From positions 1-64,000 of the forward strand of contig JAMXLO010000116.1 in the NCBI GenBank assembly GCA_024280945.1: a DNA stretch of 64,000 bases, written 5' to 3'. The notes under the pieces were generated by a model. The model saw nothing but the letters and a program-made list of their open reading frames with translations, was not told the origin of the DNA and made no database searches. The DNA is from Acetobacteraceae bacterium. Lineage in GTDB: Bacteria; Pseudomonadota; Alphaproteobacteria; Acetobacterales; Acetobacteraceae. Shown piece after piece: positions 9,210 to 18,207 of the stretch. The translations under genes were made by a program, and so were the position numbers. Positions within the stretch are counted from its first letter, which is position 1. Every line of letters starts with the position of its first letter.

Positions 9210-10115
9210 ATGCAGGACCTTGACGAATTCACCGTCACCGAAGCCGCTCTCGCGCAGATGGCGAAGACGCCCGATCCGCGGTTGAAGGAGATCATGGACG
9301 CCGCCGTGCGCCACCTGCACGCATTCGCCCGTGAGGTGCGGCTGACGCCTGCCGAATGGCTGACCGGCATTCAGTTCCTGACCGCGGTCGGTCAGGCCTG
9401 CACGCCGTTCCGCCAGGAGTTTATCCTGTTGGCCGATGTGCTGGGTGTCAGCGCGCTGGTCAACGCAATGCACGACAAGAAGGCACGCGAACTCGGCACG
9501 CAGAGCAGCCTGCTTGGTCCGTTCTATCGCGAAGGCGCGCCCGAGTTGCCACGCGGTGCCAGCATCGTCGCCAAACCTTCGGTGCCGGAGATCGTGATCT
9601 ATGGCCGCATTACCAACAACCAAGGCGCACCGATACCGAACGCACTGGTGCAGGTGTGGCAGACCAGCGAGCACGGGCTCTATGACCTGCAGGCGGAGAA
9701 TGCTGCCGAGGTGATGGACCTGCGGGCGAATTTCCGCGCCGACGCCGATGGCCATTATCACTTCCGCACCGTGCGGCCGCTTGGCTATTCCATTCCGATG
9801 GATGGCCCGGTCGGTGAGATGGTCCGCCAGCAGAATCGCCACGGCTTCCGGCCGTCGCACATCCACTTCCTCATCGGTTGCGAAGGATATCGCGAGCTGG
9901 TCACGGCGCTGTATTTCGCCGACGACGAGCACATCGACTCCGATACCGTGTTCGGTGTGTCCGGTTCGCTGGTGGTAAATGCGAAGGAGGATCCGGACTC
10001 GCCGATTCCCGGCCTGAAAGCCGTGCGTTATGATTTCCGCCTCGCGCATGCCGAGGCCGGCGATACCGGCCGTGTCGGCGCTGATCCGTCGAAGCTGATG
10101 AAGGCCGCCGAATGA
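9210..10115 (+). CDS. Intradiol ring-cleavage dioxygenase (catechol/hydroxyquinol 1,2-type)
   Basis: This 301-residue non-heme Fe(III) dioxygenase opens an ortho-dihydroxylated aromatic ring. The N-terminal dimerisation helices (about 1-100) are those of catechol/hydroxyquinol dioxygenases. The catalytic beta-sandwich follows, with LLGPFYREGAPE, the GLYDLQ tyrosine, the GYSIP tyrosine, and the RPSHIHF histidine pair forming the Tyr2His2 iron site. The ATG at 9210 has CAGGAG six bases upstream. It is divergent from a binding protein and followed by a cyclase-family hydrolase and a second binding protein, which together look like an aromatic-acid utilisation unit. Hydroxyquinol or a substituted catechol is the likely substrate. 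Confidence 0.9.
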   Translation: MQDLDEFTVTEAALAQMAKTPDPRLKEIMDAAVRHLHAFAREVRLTPAEWLTGIQFLTAVGQACTPFRQEFILLADVLGVSALVNAMHDKKARELGTQSSLLGPFYREGAPELPRGASIVAKPSVPEIVIYGRITNNQGAPIPNALVQVWQTSEHGLYDLQAENAAEVMDLRANFRADADGHYHFRTVRPLGYSIPMDGPVGEMVRQQNRHGFRPSHIHFLIGCEGYRELVTALYFADDEHIDSDTVFGVSGSLVVNAKEDPDSPIPGLKAVRYDFRLAHAEAGDTGRVGADPSKLMKAAE

Positions 10116-10130
10116 TGGCCACCTGCGCGT

Positions 10131-10185
10131 CATGGCGGCCCATGCCCCCGGGCTCGTCCCGGGGGACCTTGCCGGCCATCGCCAG
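10131..10185. repeat. Palindromic repeat (CCCGGG core)
   Basis: A GC-rich imperfect palindrome lies between the dioxygenase and the cyclase gene. Its core is CCCCCGGG (10145-10152) and CCCGGGGG (10158-10165) around CTCGT, flanked by CATGGC and GCCGGCCAT. Related cores occur at 28684-28702 and 20625-20656. Confidence 0.7.
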
Positions 10186-10224
10186 CGGCACAGCCCAAGC
10201 GATGACGATGTGGGAGCGTGTGTG

Positions 10225-11013
10225 ATGCCACGTCGCTTTGTCGACATCTCCTCGCCACTGATGGCAGGCATCAAGAGCGACCCGCCGCACATGCTGCCGC
10301 AGATCGAGTACCTCGATCACCACGCGACTGCGCCGGCGATGGCGGAGTACATGGGCATCCGCGTCGATCAATTGCCGGACGGTGAGTATGCGGCGGTCGA
10401 ACGCGTCGCCATCAGCACGCACAATGGCACGCATCTCGATGCGCCGTATCACTACTTCTCCACAATGAACCATCGGCTGAAGCCTGGCGGCGAGCCGTCC
10501 TGGCGCATCGACGAGGTGCCGCTGGAGTGGTGTTTCCAGCCGGGCGCGAAGCTCGATTTCCGCCACCTGCCGGATGGCTATGTCGCCACACCTGGCGACG
10601 TGCAGGCAGAGTTGAAACGCATCGGCCACACGCTGCAGCCGCTGGAGATCGTGGTGGTGAACACGTCCGCCGGAGCCAAATACGGACAGGACGACTATGT
10701 CGACTCCGGCTGCGGCATGGGCAAGGCGGCGACGCTCTGGCTGCTGGACCAAGGCGTGCGGCTGGTCGGCACCGACGGCTGGAGTTGGGACGCACCCTTC
10801 TCACATACGCGGCGCAGAGTGGCTGAGACCGGTGACGCCGGACTGATCTGGGAAGGCCACCGCGCAGGTCGTGAAATCGGCTATTCGCATCTCGAAAAGC
10901 TGCACAATCTGGAAGTGCTTCCGGCCAACGGGTTCGAGGTCGTGTGTTTCCCGGTAAGAGTGCATCGCGCCTCCGCCGGCTGGACGCGCGCGGTCGCGAT
11001 CCTGAACAATTAG
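10225..11013 (+). CDS. Cyclase-family (kynurenine formamidase-like) hydrolase
   Basis: The 262-residue product belongs to the metal-dependent cyclase/KynB-like family. The hallmark H-x-G-T-H-x-D-x-P-x-H metal motif is STHNGTHLDAPYHY at about residues 65-78. Later motifs are VNTSAGAKYGQDDY and the DGWSWDAP segment. Relatives hydrolyse cyclic amides or formyl groups, or act on lactones such as isatin. The ATG at 10225 follows GGGAG eight bases upstream; the frame opens earlier at 10132 but that part covers the palindromic repeat. It lies downstream of the ring-cleavage dioxygenase and upstream of a binding protein, so a role in the same catabolic path is likely. Confidence 0.88.
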   Translation: MPRRFVDISSPLMAGIKSDPPHMLPQIEYLDHHATAPAMAEYMGIRVDQLPDGEYAAVERVAISTHNGTHLDAPYHYFSTMNHRLKPGGEPSWRIDEVPLEWCFQPGAKLDFRHLPDGYVATPGDVQAELKRIGHTLQPLEIVVVNTSAGAKYGQDDYVDSGCGMGKAATLWLLDQGVRLVGTDGWSWDAPFSHTRRRVAETGDAGLIWEGHRAGREIGYSHLEKLHNLEVLPANGFEVVCFPVRVHRASAGWTRAVAILNN

Positions 11014-11041
11014 CCGGCCCTCAAAGGACCTGGAGGAAACG

Positions 11042-12103
11042 ATGAACTGGTTGCGTTCGGTAACCGTGGCCGCGTCCGCCGCGCTGCTTGCGTCCTCGGC
11101 CTGGGCGGCGGCCTGCGATAATCCAAAGCAGATGAACGGTTTCAGGACCTGCGCCGATGTGGAAGCCGCGGAGAAGGAAGGTCAGTTCATCCTCTACAGC
11201 ACCGATCCTGAAACCAACATGGCGCAATACCTTGGGGAATTCCACAAGATGTTCCCCAAGATCGCCACCAACTACGTGCGCCTGCAGGCGGGTGCGCTTT
11301 ACGCCAAGGTAAATGCCGAGCGTCAGGCGAAGCAGTACCTCGCGGACGTCATGCAGATCACCGACATGAGCTTCGTGCTCGATTTCCAGAAGCGGAAAGG
11401 CTATGTGCCATACGCTTCGCCGGAGCTTGCCGCCTATAAGCCGGAATATAAGAGTAATCCTGAAGGGCTGTGGACCTGGGGCGTCATCGTCGTCGCGGGC
11501 ATCGCCTACAACCCGAATCTTGTCCCTGCGGACCAGGCACCAAAGAGCTGGAAAGACCTGCTCGATCCAAAGTGGAAGGACGTGATCAACGTCAAGGTCT
11601 CCAATTCCGGGTTGCAGCACGTCACCTGGTACGAGATCCGCCAGATCTACGGCGAGGACTACTGGAAGAAATTTGCCGAGCTCGACCCACGAGCTTTCGA
11701 CTCTTATGTCCAGCAGTTCGATCGCACGGTGAACGGCCAGGACAAGGTGATCTCCACCGCGCAGTACTCCGGTTACCTGCAGTTCAAGGCCAAAGGCGCG
11801 CCGATCGCCTTCGTCAATGCACCGGAAGGCCTGACTGCCACGCCCGGTGTCTACGGAATCCTGGAGAACCCGCCGCACCCGCAGGCAGCGCGCCTCTTCA
11901 TGGACTGGATCCTCGGCGTGCCGGGGCAGAAGGCGCTGGTTGACGCGACCGCACTCTATTCGCCGCGCAACGACGTGCCGCCGCCCACAGGCGGCATCCC
12001 GATCACCGAGTTCAAGGTACTGGCGCCGACCGACTGGGATAGCTTCCTGAAGACCCACACCCAGTATGTGCGTGAATGGGACAAGATGACGGGCATGCGC
12101 TGA
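11042..12103 (+). CDS. ABC transporter substrate-binding protein (Fe3+/family 1 type)
   Basis: This periplasmic binding protein of 353 residues resembles the family-1/AfuA group used for ferric iron, thiamine or organic anions. The signal peptide ends at SSAWAA (about residue 22). GQFILYSTDPE and the later YNPNLVPADQAPKSWKDLLD segment are typical of the family. TATAQYSG-like and GVYGILENPPHPQAARLFMDWI match its C-lobe. The ATG is preceded by GGAGGAAAC. It directly follows the cyclase gene by 28 bp, suggesting the same transcript, and may deliver the substrate of that pathway. Permease genes are not present. Confidence 0.88.
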   Translation: MNWLRSVTVAASAALLASSAWAAACDNPKQMNGFRTCADVEAAEKEGQFILYSTDPETNMAQYLGEFHKMFPKIATNYVRLQAGALYAKVNAERQAKQYLADVMQITDMSFVLDFQKRKGYVPYASPELAAYKPEYKSNPEGLWTWGVIVVAGIAYNPNLVPADQAPKSWKDLLDPKWKDVINVKVSNSGLQHVTWYEIRQIYGEDYWKKFAELDPRAFDSYVQQFDRTVNGQDKVISTAQYSGYLQFKAKGAPIAFVNAPEGLTATPGVYGILENPPHPQAARLFMDWILGVPGQKALVDATALYSPRNDVPPPTGGIPITEFKVLAPTDWDSFLKTHTQYVREWDKMTGMR

Positions 12104-12115
12104 TCAGCCGATCGA

Positions 12116-13618
12116 TCAGGAACCAATCACCAGCAGCGGCACCCCGATCGCCAGCAGTGCTGCCAGGAAGATCAGGCCGAAGATGGTGCCCAGGCGCCAG
12201 AAGTCGGCCGGCGGCAGATAGCCGCTGTTGTAATAGGCGAGGCCAGGGCCGGTGGCATAGGGCGTGATCACGCCCATGATCCCGGTGGTCAGCGCCAGGG
12301 CCATCGCCAGCGTCGGCGCCGGCAGCCCCTGGATACCCATGCCTGCCGCCAGCATCAGCGGCATCATCGCCGTCGTATGGGCAGTCAGACTCGCAAACAG
12401 ATAATGTGACAAAAAGTAAACCGCGACCAGCAACACCAGGATCAACGTCGGCGAGTATCCGCCGACATGCGCGGCCACGAACTCGGCGAACCACTTGACG
12501 AAACCGGCGCGCGACAAACCGTCAGCCAGCGTCACCAGTGTGGCCAGCAGCATCAGCGTGGTCCAAGCCGAATGGTTCTTCGCCATGTCATCCCAGGTGA
12601 CTACGCCGCAGACCAGCATCAGCGCGACCGCGATCAGCGCGGTGAGCGTCGCATCGAGCAGATTTGTCCCGACCACCCATAGCACGATGGCCGCGGTGAC
12701 CAGCGCCGCCAGGATGATCTCGCGATGGGAAATTCTGCCCATACGGCGCAGTTCGTTCCGTGCCCACAGGCTCGCTTCGCCGCTGCGCTTCACCTCTGGC
12801 GGATACAGCACATAGGTGAGCAACGGCAGCGCCAGCAGCAGCGGCAGCGCGAACGGCAGCGATGCCTGCATCCATTGAAGGTAGCTGATGCGCACGTGCA
12901 CGATCTTCTCGATGAACTCGATCGCCAGGAAGTTGGGGGCGCAGGCGGTCATGAACAGCGAGCTGGTGATGCAGCCCGCTGCGAATGTCGTCCACATGAT
13001 GTAGCCGCCGAACCGCCGCGCCGAAGCATCGTTCGGACTCGACCCATAAAGCGGCGGCAGGTTGTTGACGATCGGGAAGATGATGCCGGCGCTGCGCGCG
13101 GTGTTCGATGGCGTGAACGGCGCCAGCACGGCGTCTGCCAGTGTCGTGGCGTAGCCGACCAGCAGCGTGCTGCGCCCCAGTGCGCGCACCAGCCACAGCG
13201 CGATGCGCCGCCCCAGTCCGCTCTTCTGGTAGCCAAGCGCGAACATGAACGCGCCCCCCACCAGCCAAACCGTGGTGCTGGAGAATCCCGACAGCGCCCA
13301 GTTGATCGTCTGGCTGGTCAATTTGAAGCCGGGCTTCGCAAGGTCGGCCGGCGCGAACAGCACGTAGCGCGACAGCAATCCCGCAAGGGCCAGGCCAATC
13401 AGGCCGACGGCCGGATTCGGCAGCGGCTCGGTCACCAGTGCCGCGATCACGCCGGCGAACAGGGCAAAGTACAGCCACGCGTGTTGTGCGAGGCCAGGAG
13501 GCGGCGGCAGCGCCGCCAGCACCAGCGTGATCGCCACCGGGATAATGGCACGCCACCAGTGGAAGGTCGGGCCGGTCGTCGGCCTCGATGGAATGAGTGC
13601 CGCGGAGCTTTGGCTCAT
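12116..13618 (-). CDS. DASS/SLC13-family anion:sodium symporter
   Basis: This 500-residue inner-membrane transporter has about 12-14 hydrophobic segments and fits the divalent anion:Na+ symporter family (CitT/DcuT-like, SLC13). The family SNT substrate/Na+ motif is visible as APFTPSNTARSAGIIFPI at about residues 165-182. The second repeat has LFASLTAHTTAMMPLM, and GVITPYATGPGLAYYNSGY lies near the C-terminus. Relatives move citrate, tartrate, succinate or sulfate. It is convergent with the upstream binding-protein gene (12 bp apart) and divergent from the hydrogenase operon, sharing the 165-bp intergenic region that holds an FNR-type box. Confidence 0.9.
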   Translation of the reverse strand: MSQSSAALIPSRPTTGPTFHWWRAIIPVAITLVLAALPPPPGLAQHAWLYFALFAGVIAALVTEPLPNPAVGLIGLALAGLLSRYVLFAPADLAKPGFKLTSQTINWALSGFSSTTVWLVGGAFMFALGYQKSGLGRRIALWLVRALGRSTLLVGYATTLADAVLAPFTPSNTARSAGIIFPIVNNLPPLYGSSPNDASARRFGGYIMWTTFAAGCITSSLFMTACAPNFLAIEFIEKIVHVRISYLQWMQASLPFALPLLLALPLLTYVLYPPEVKRSGEASLWARNELRRMGRISHREIILAALVTAAIVLWVVGTNLLDATLTALIAVALMLVCGVVTWDDMAKNHSAWTTLMLLATLVTLADGLSRAGFVKWFAEFVAAHVGGYSPTLILVLLVAVYFLSHYLFASLTAHTTAMMPLMLAAGMGIQGLPAPTLAMALALTTGIMGVITPYATGPGLAYYNSGYLPPADFWRLGTIFGLIFLAALLAIGVPLLVIGS

Positions 13619-13699
13619 GAGATCATCACCGTTAACTGTTTGATTACCAGTGGCGAAGAAGGCTTCGCGGGAAAATCACTCACACGCGCAAAATGCGCA

Positions 13700-13713
13700 T
13701 TGAGCTAAATCAA
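13700..13713 (+). promoter_or_regulatory. FNR/FixK-type box upstream of hoxE
   Basis: TTGAGCTAAATCAA at 13700-13713 matches the CRP/FNR-family consensus TTGAT-N4-ATCAA at nine of ten fixed positions. It is centred about 76 bp before hoxE. A weak -10-like TACAAC lies at 13734-13739, which would place the box near -41, the class II activator position. This suggests oxygen- or redox-controlled hydrogenase expression (inference). Confidence 0.6.
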
Positions 13714-13782
13714 TAGTTGTGTGACCTTGTCCGTACAACGTGGCAAAGGCGGCCGCTGACAAACGCAGAAGGGAATTGAACG

Positions 13783-14319
13783 ATGCCCAGTCCCCCGTTG
13801 CAGTTGGCCTCGGGTCTGGACCACGAGTTTGTCGACAATGTCCTTGGCAAGCAGCAGGGCCGTCCCGGCGCACTGCTGGCGATCCTGCAACAGGTGCAGA
13901 ACCATCACCCGCGCAAATACCTGCCGCTGGAAACGCTGGAATATATCGGCGCAAGGACGCGCATTCCGCTCGCGCGGATCTACAGCGTCGCGACTTTCTT
14001 TGCGTTGTTCAATCTCGAGCCGCAGGGCCGGAACACGATCTCGGTGTGCCGCGGCACCGCGTGCCACACCAGAGGTTCGCGTGATCTGTTCGTGAAACTG
14101 CTGATGTATTACGGGTTCAGAACGGAAGGCGACGCGGAAACCGACCAACTGGTCGTCACCACCGCCGATGGCAACATGACACTCCGCACTGTCGCCTGCT
14201 TCGGCCAGTGTGCGCTCGCACCGGTCATTGAGGTGAACCACGCGATCTTCGGTCACATGAACGAACCGACATTGCAGCGCGAGCTCGATGCGCTCGCGCA
14301 GCAGGAGCCCAGGATATAG
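13783..14319 (+). CDS. hoxE: NAD-linked hydrogenase diaphorase subunit HoxE
   Basis: HoxE is a NuoE-type thioredoxin-fold subunit carrying one [2Fe-2S] cluster in the diaphorase part of bidirectional hydrogenases. The 178-residue product has the four cluster cysteines Cys89, Cys94, Cys139 and Cys143 (CRGTAC and CFGQC). The helical N-terminus with YLPLETLEYIG matches NuoE. It is the first gene of hoxEFUYH and its stop codon abuts the hoxF start with no spacer. The ATG at 13783 is the first good start. Expression is probably driven from the FNR-type box region upstream. Confidence 0.93.
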   Translation: MPSPPLQLASGLDHEFVDNVLGKQQGRPGALLAILQQVQNHHPRKYLPLETLEYIGARTRIPLARIYSVATFFALFNLEPQGRNTISVCRGTACHTRGSRDLFVKLLMYYGFRTEGDAETDQLVVTTADGNMTLRTVACFGQCALAPVIEVNHAIFGHMNEPTLQRELDALAQQEPRI

Positions 14320-17300
14320 ATGCCCATTCGCGACGACAGTGCCTTCGACGCGGTTCGTCATGCCGGGATCGCCAAGCTACAACCAGGGCGACCCCGTATC
14401 GCCATTGGCATGGGCACCTGCGGCACCGGAAACGGCGCCGAGGGTGTCTTCCACGCGTTTGACGAGGCGATCGGCCGGCGTGGTCTCGACGTGCAGCTTG
14501 TGCAGACGGGATGCTTTGGCTTCTGTGCCGAGGAGCCATTGGTGAATGTGTGGGTACCGGGCGAAGCGTTGGTGATCCTGCATCGCGTGCGGCCGGATCA
14601 GGTTGGCCAAATTCTTGACGGAATGACCGGGCGAGCGCTTCCCAATGGCCTGATCCTCTGCAAGGTCGAGCAGTGGGACCACATCACGGCGCGCCTCGAC
14701 TACGGCAGCGGTTACACATCGGTTCTACCGTGGGACGAAGTCCCATTCTTCAAAGGCCAGCAGAAGATCGTGCTTCGCAACTGCGGCCTGATCAATCCCG
14801 ACGACATCGAGGAATACATTGCCATCGGTGGCTATGGCTCGTTGCGCAAGGTCCTGCGCGAATCGACACCGGAGCAGGTGAACGAAGAGCTCAAGGCCGC
14901 CAGGTTGCGCGGCCGCGGCGGCGCTGGCTTCTCTACGGGCATCAAGTTCGAATACCTGCGCAAGGCCAAGGGCGATCGGAAATATCTGATCTGCAACGCA
15001 GACGAGGGCGATCCTGGCGCGTACATGAACCGGAACGAGCTGGAGAGCGATCCTCACTCGCTGCTCGAAGGCATGGCGATCGGCGGTTACGTGACCGGCG
15101 CCAGGCACGGGATCATCTACGTGCGTGCCGAATACCCGCTCGCGGTCCACCGGTTGAACGTGGCCATCGCGCAAGCGCAGGAGTATGGCCTGCTCGGCGA
15201 TAACATCCTGGGCTGCGGCTTCGACTTTGACATCGAGTTGGTCGAGGGCGCCGGCGCCTTCGTGTGTGGCGAGGAGACCGCGCTGATCAGCTCGCTGGAG
15301 GGCCGTTCCGGACGGTCGCGTCCGCGTCCGCCTTATCCCGCCGAACGCGGCCTGTTCGGCCATCCCACCAACATCAACAATGTCGAGACCTGGTTCAACA
15401 TCCCGCCGATCATCACTAGGGGTCCAGCGTGGTTCAGGGGCATCGGCAGCGATGCCAGCGCCGGCACAAAGGTCTTCTCCCTGGTCGGCAAGGTGACGAA
15501 CACCGGACTCGTGGAAATGCCGCTGGGCACGCCGCTCAGCCGCTTCGTCTATGATGTCGGCGGCGGCAGTATGCACGGCCACGCCGTCAAGGCGGTGCAG
15601 ACTGGCGGACCATCCGGCGGCTGCATCCCGCACAACATGCTCGACACACCGGTTGACTACGAGGAACTGGGGAAACTCGGCTCGATCATGGGCTCGGGCG
15701 GCATGGTGGTGATGGACGAAGACAACTGCATGGTCGACGTCGCACGCTACTTCATCGAGTTCACCCATGCCGAATCCTGCGGACGCTGCACACCGTGTCG
15801 CGTCGGCCTGGACAAGGCACTGCGCACGCTGACCCGAATCACCAAAGGGCAGGGGAGGGAGGAGGACCTCGCCGAACTCGACGAGTTGGGGCGCATGATC
15901 CGCGACACCTCGCTCTGCGGGCTCGGCCAATCGGCGCCCAACTCGGTGCTGACCGCGCTGCGCCATTTCCGCCACGAGTTCGAGGACCATATCCGCGCCA
16001 AGCGTTGCCGCGCCGGCGTCTGTGGCGATCTCGCGCTGGCACCGTGCGAGAACAGCTGTCCAATCCATATGAACATTCCCCGCTTCCTGCAGCTCTACAA
16101 GGAGAACCGGCTGGAGGACGCATTTGAATCGGTGATCATGGACAACCCGCTGCCGGCCTCGACCGGTCGGGTCTGTCAGCATCCGTGCGAAAGCCGCTGC
16201 CGCCGGCAGACCATCGATGAACCGATCAACATGCGCGAGGTGCACCGCGTCATCGCCGATCATGTGCTGCTGTCCGATCGGTTCGACACGATGGCTGCCA
16301 ACGTCGTTGCCAAGCGGAAACCCGCTACCGGCAAGCGGATCGCGGTCGTCGGTGCCGGCCCGGCGGGACTGACGGCGTCGTTCTATCTGGCTCTGCTAGG
16401 TCACGACGTCGTCGTGCATGAATCGCACGCCGAGCCAGGCGGCATGCTGCGCTACGCGTTGCCCGGCTATCGCCTGCCGCGCAATGTGCTGGACCGCGAA
16501 GTCGAAATCATCCGCCGCCTTGGTGTGCAATTCGTCTTGAACTCTCGCATCGGTGCCGACATTTCGCTTGCCGATCTGGAAAGCCGCTTCGACGCGGTGT
16601 TCCTCTCACTCGGCACCTGGAAGGAGACGCAGGTCCGCCTGTCCGGCAATGATCTGGCTGGCGTGTTCGGCTCACTGCATTTCCTGGAGGCTGAAGCGCA
16701 TGGCAGGCAGACGGATCTCGGCGATGCCGCCGTCATCATCGGCGGCGGCAACTCCGCGATTGACTGCGCGCGCACAGTGATCCGCAAGGGTTTGTCTGCC
16801 ACGGTGATCTATCGCCGCGAACGCAAGGACATGCCGGCGATCGCCGAAGAGGCCGACGCCGCCGAGGAGGAGGGGGTGAAGTTCATCTTCCTCGCCTCGC
16901 CGCATCGCATCGTCGGCGAACACGGCGCGGTCACCGCGATCGAGGTCACCAAGACGCGGCTCGGCGCCTTCGATACGTCGGGACGGCGTCGCCCGATCGA
17001 CACCGGCGAGGTGCAGGTCGTGCCGTGCAGCGCAATTATCCTGGCGGTGGGCGAGTCGGCAGATGGTGAACTTGCCGCCGCATCAGGCCTCGCGACCAAG
17101 TCGAGCGGCATGCTGGACATCGACCGCTACGACCTGACCACGAGCCGCGCCAATGTCTATGCCGGCGGTGACTACGTGGCGGGCGCCTCCAACGTCGTCA
17201 CCGCTATGTCGTACGGCAAGGAGGCGGCGCGCAGCATCGATCGCCATCTCACCGGCGAGCCGCGCTTCGAGACCATCTTTCCAGCTTTCACCTATGATCA

Positions 17301-17484
17301 GGCGCCGCCGGAGCCCATCCCTTGCGCGCGTCACCACGCGCATTTCCTGCCGCCCGCGGTGCGCGCAAAATCGTTCGAAGAGGCGGTCTCGGCGCTACGC
17401 CCCGACGAAGCGCACGCGGAGGCGAGCCGTTGCCTTCGCTGCGACATCCGCGAAACCGTCGCACACGCCGTCTCGCGCGGCTAG
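14320..17484 (+). CDS. hoxF: HoxF diaphorase fused to a GltD/NfnB-type flavoprotein
   Basis: This 1054-residue protein joins two enzymes. Residues 1-110 are a thioredoxin-like [2Fe-2S] domain (Cys34, Cys65, Cys69). Residues 120-570 are the NuoF core: FMN site GRGGAGF (198-204), NAD site NADEGDPGAY (226-235), and 4Fe-4S cysteines 487, 490, 493 and 533. From residue 563 a GltD-like module follows. It has an N-terminal Fe-S cysteine set (Cys563, 568, 576, 580, 619, 623, 627), an FAD fold GAGPAGLTAS (678-687), an NAD(P) fold VIIGGGNSAIDCA, and a late CLRC. Canonical HoxF is about 530-600 residues. The added half resembles the NADPH-dependent flavoprotein of glutamate synthase and transhydrogenase NfnB. 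It may let the hydrogenase couple H2, NAD(H) and NADP(H) (inference). Confidence 0.92.
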   Translation: MPIRDDSAFDAVRHAGIAKLQPGRPRIAIGMGTCGTGNGAEGVFHAFDEAIGRRGLDVQLVQTGCFGFCAEEPLVNVWVPGEALVILHRVRPDQVGQILDGMTGRALPNGLILCKVEQWDHITARLDYGSGYTSVLPWDEVPFFKGQQKIVLRNCGLINPDDIEEYIAIGGYGSLRKVLRESTPEQVNEELKAARLRGRGGAGFSTGIKFEYLRKAKGDRKYLICNADEGDPGAYMNRNELESDPHSLLEGMAIGGYVTGARHGIIYVRAEYPLAVHRLNVAIAQAQEYGLLGDNILGCGFDFDIELVEGAGAFVCGEETALISSLEGRSGRSRPRPPYPAERGLFGHPTNINNVETWFNIPPIITRGPAWFRGIGSDASAGTKVFSLVGKVTNTGLVEMPLGTPLSRFVYDVGGGSMHGHAVKAVQTGGPSGGCIPHNMLDTPVDYEELGKLGSIMGSGGMVVMDEDNCMVDVARYFIEFTHAESCGRCTPCRVGLDKALRTLTRITKGQGREEDLAELDELGRMIRDTSLCGLGQSAPNSVLTALRHFRHEFEDHIRAKRCRAGVCGDLALAPCENSCPIHMNIPRFLQLYKENRLEDAFESVIMDNPLPASTGRVCQHPCESRCRRQTIDEPINMREVHRVIADHVLLSDRFDTMAANVVAKRKPATGKRIAVVGAGPAGLTASFYLALLGHDVVVHESHAEPGGMLRYALPGYRLPRNVLDREVEIIRRLGVQFVLNSRIGADISLADLESRFDAVFLSLGTWKETQVRLSGNDLAGVFGSLHFLEAEAHGRQTDLGDAAVIIGGGNSAIDCARTVIRKGLSATVIYRRERKDMPAIAEEADAAEEEGVKFIFLASPHRIVGEHGAVTAIEVTKTRLGAFDTSGRRRPIDTGEVQVVPCSAIILAVGESADGELAAASGLATKSSGMLDIDRYDLTTSRANVYAGGDYVAGASNVVTAMSYGKEAARSIDRHLTGEPRFETIFPAFTYDQAPPEPIPCARHHAHFLPPAVRAKSFEEAVSALRPDEAHAEASRCLRCDIRETVAHAVSRG

Positions 17485-17496
17485 GAAGGATCAGCC

Positions 17497-18207
17497 GTGT
17501 CGCAGCAGATCTCCGTCCGTATCGACAATGAACTATACACCGCCACCGAGGGCCGGACCATCCTGCAGGTCGCGGCGGACAACGGCCGCTCCATCCCCAC
17601 GCTGTGCTACCTGGAAGGCCTGAGCGCGCCGGGCTCGTGCCGTCTGTGTCTGGTCGAGGTCGCCGGCGTCGGCCGGCTGCTGCCAGCCTGCACCACGCCG
17701 GCGCGCAGCGGCATGTCGGTCACCACCAACTCCGACGCGCTGGCGCACAATCGCCTCATGGCGCTCGAACTGCTGTTCATCGAGCGCAACCACGTCTGTT
17801 CGGTCTGTGTCTCCAACGGGCATTGCGAGCTCCAGTCGATGGCACAACGGCTGGGCATGACCCATGTCCATCTGCCGTACAACTTTCCCCGCCTGCCGGT
17901 GGACGTGTCGCATCCGCGCTTCGTGCTGGACCACAATCGCTGCATCCTCTGCTCGCGCTGCGTGCGTGTCTGCGACGAGATCGAAGGTGCGCAGGTGTGG
18001 GACATCTCGGCGCGCGGCATCAACTCGATGCTGGTCGCCGAACTCGATCGGCCATGGGGCGAGGCGCAGTCCTGCACCAGCTGCGGCAAGTGCGTCCAGG
18101 TCTGCCCGACCGGCGCGCTGGTGGAAAAGGGCCAGGCGGTCGAGGAAATGACCAAGCGCAACCGCATCGTCACCGACCTGGCCGTCAAGCGAGGTGCACG
18201 CACATGA
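17497..18207 (+). CDS. hoxU: NAD-linked hydrogenase diaphorase subunit HoxU
   Basis: HoxU is the NuoG-N-terminal-like iron-sulfur subunit that carries electrons between HoxF and HoxY. The 236-residue product has a plant-type [2Fe-2S] ferredoxin domain (CYLEG, CRLC, ACTTP). Next comes the His-Cys3 4Fe-4S segment (HNRLM, then CSVC and HCEL), then two 4Fe-4S motifs (CILCSRCVRVC and CTSCGKCVQVCP). The GTG start at 17497 follows AGGAAGGA, 12 bp after hoxF. The stop overlaps the hoxY ATG in an ATGA junction, implying translational coupling. Confidence 0.95.
   Translation: MSQQISVRIDNELYTATEGRTILQVAADNGRSIPTLCYLEGLSAPGSCRLCLVEVAGVGRLLPACTTPARSGMSVTTNSDALAHNRLMALELLFIERNHVCSVCVSNGHCELQSMAQRLGMTHVHLPYNFPRLPVDVSHPRFVLDHNRCILCSRCVRVCDEIEGAQVWDISARGINSMLVAELDRPWGEAQSCTSCGKCVQVCPTGALVEKGQAVEEMTKRNRIVTDLAVKRGART

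Noticed and set aside
9102-10292. The minus-strand 810-residue open frame continuing upstream of the solute-binding protein
   Set aside because: The upstream 1.2 kb is antisense to the dioxygenase and lacks any domain. The real protein starts with a signal peptide at 9101 behind a good binding site.
14725-16263. Long minus-strand frame antisense to hoxF (512 codons)
   Set aside because: It is a mirror of high-GC coding periodicity in hoxF; the sense frame has all the motifs.
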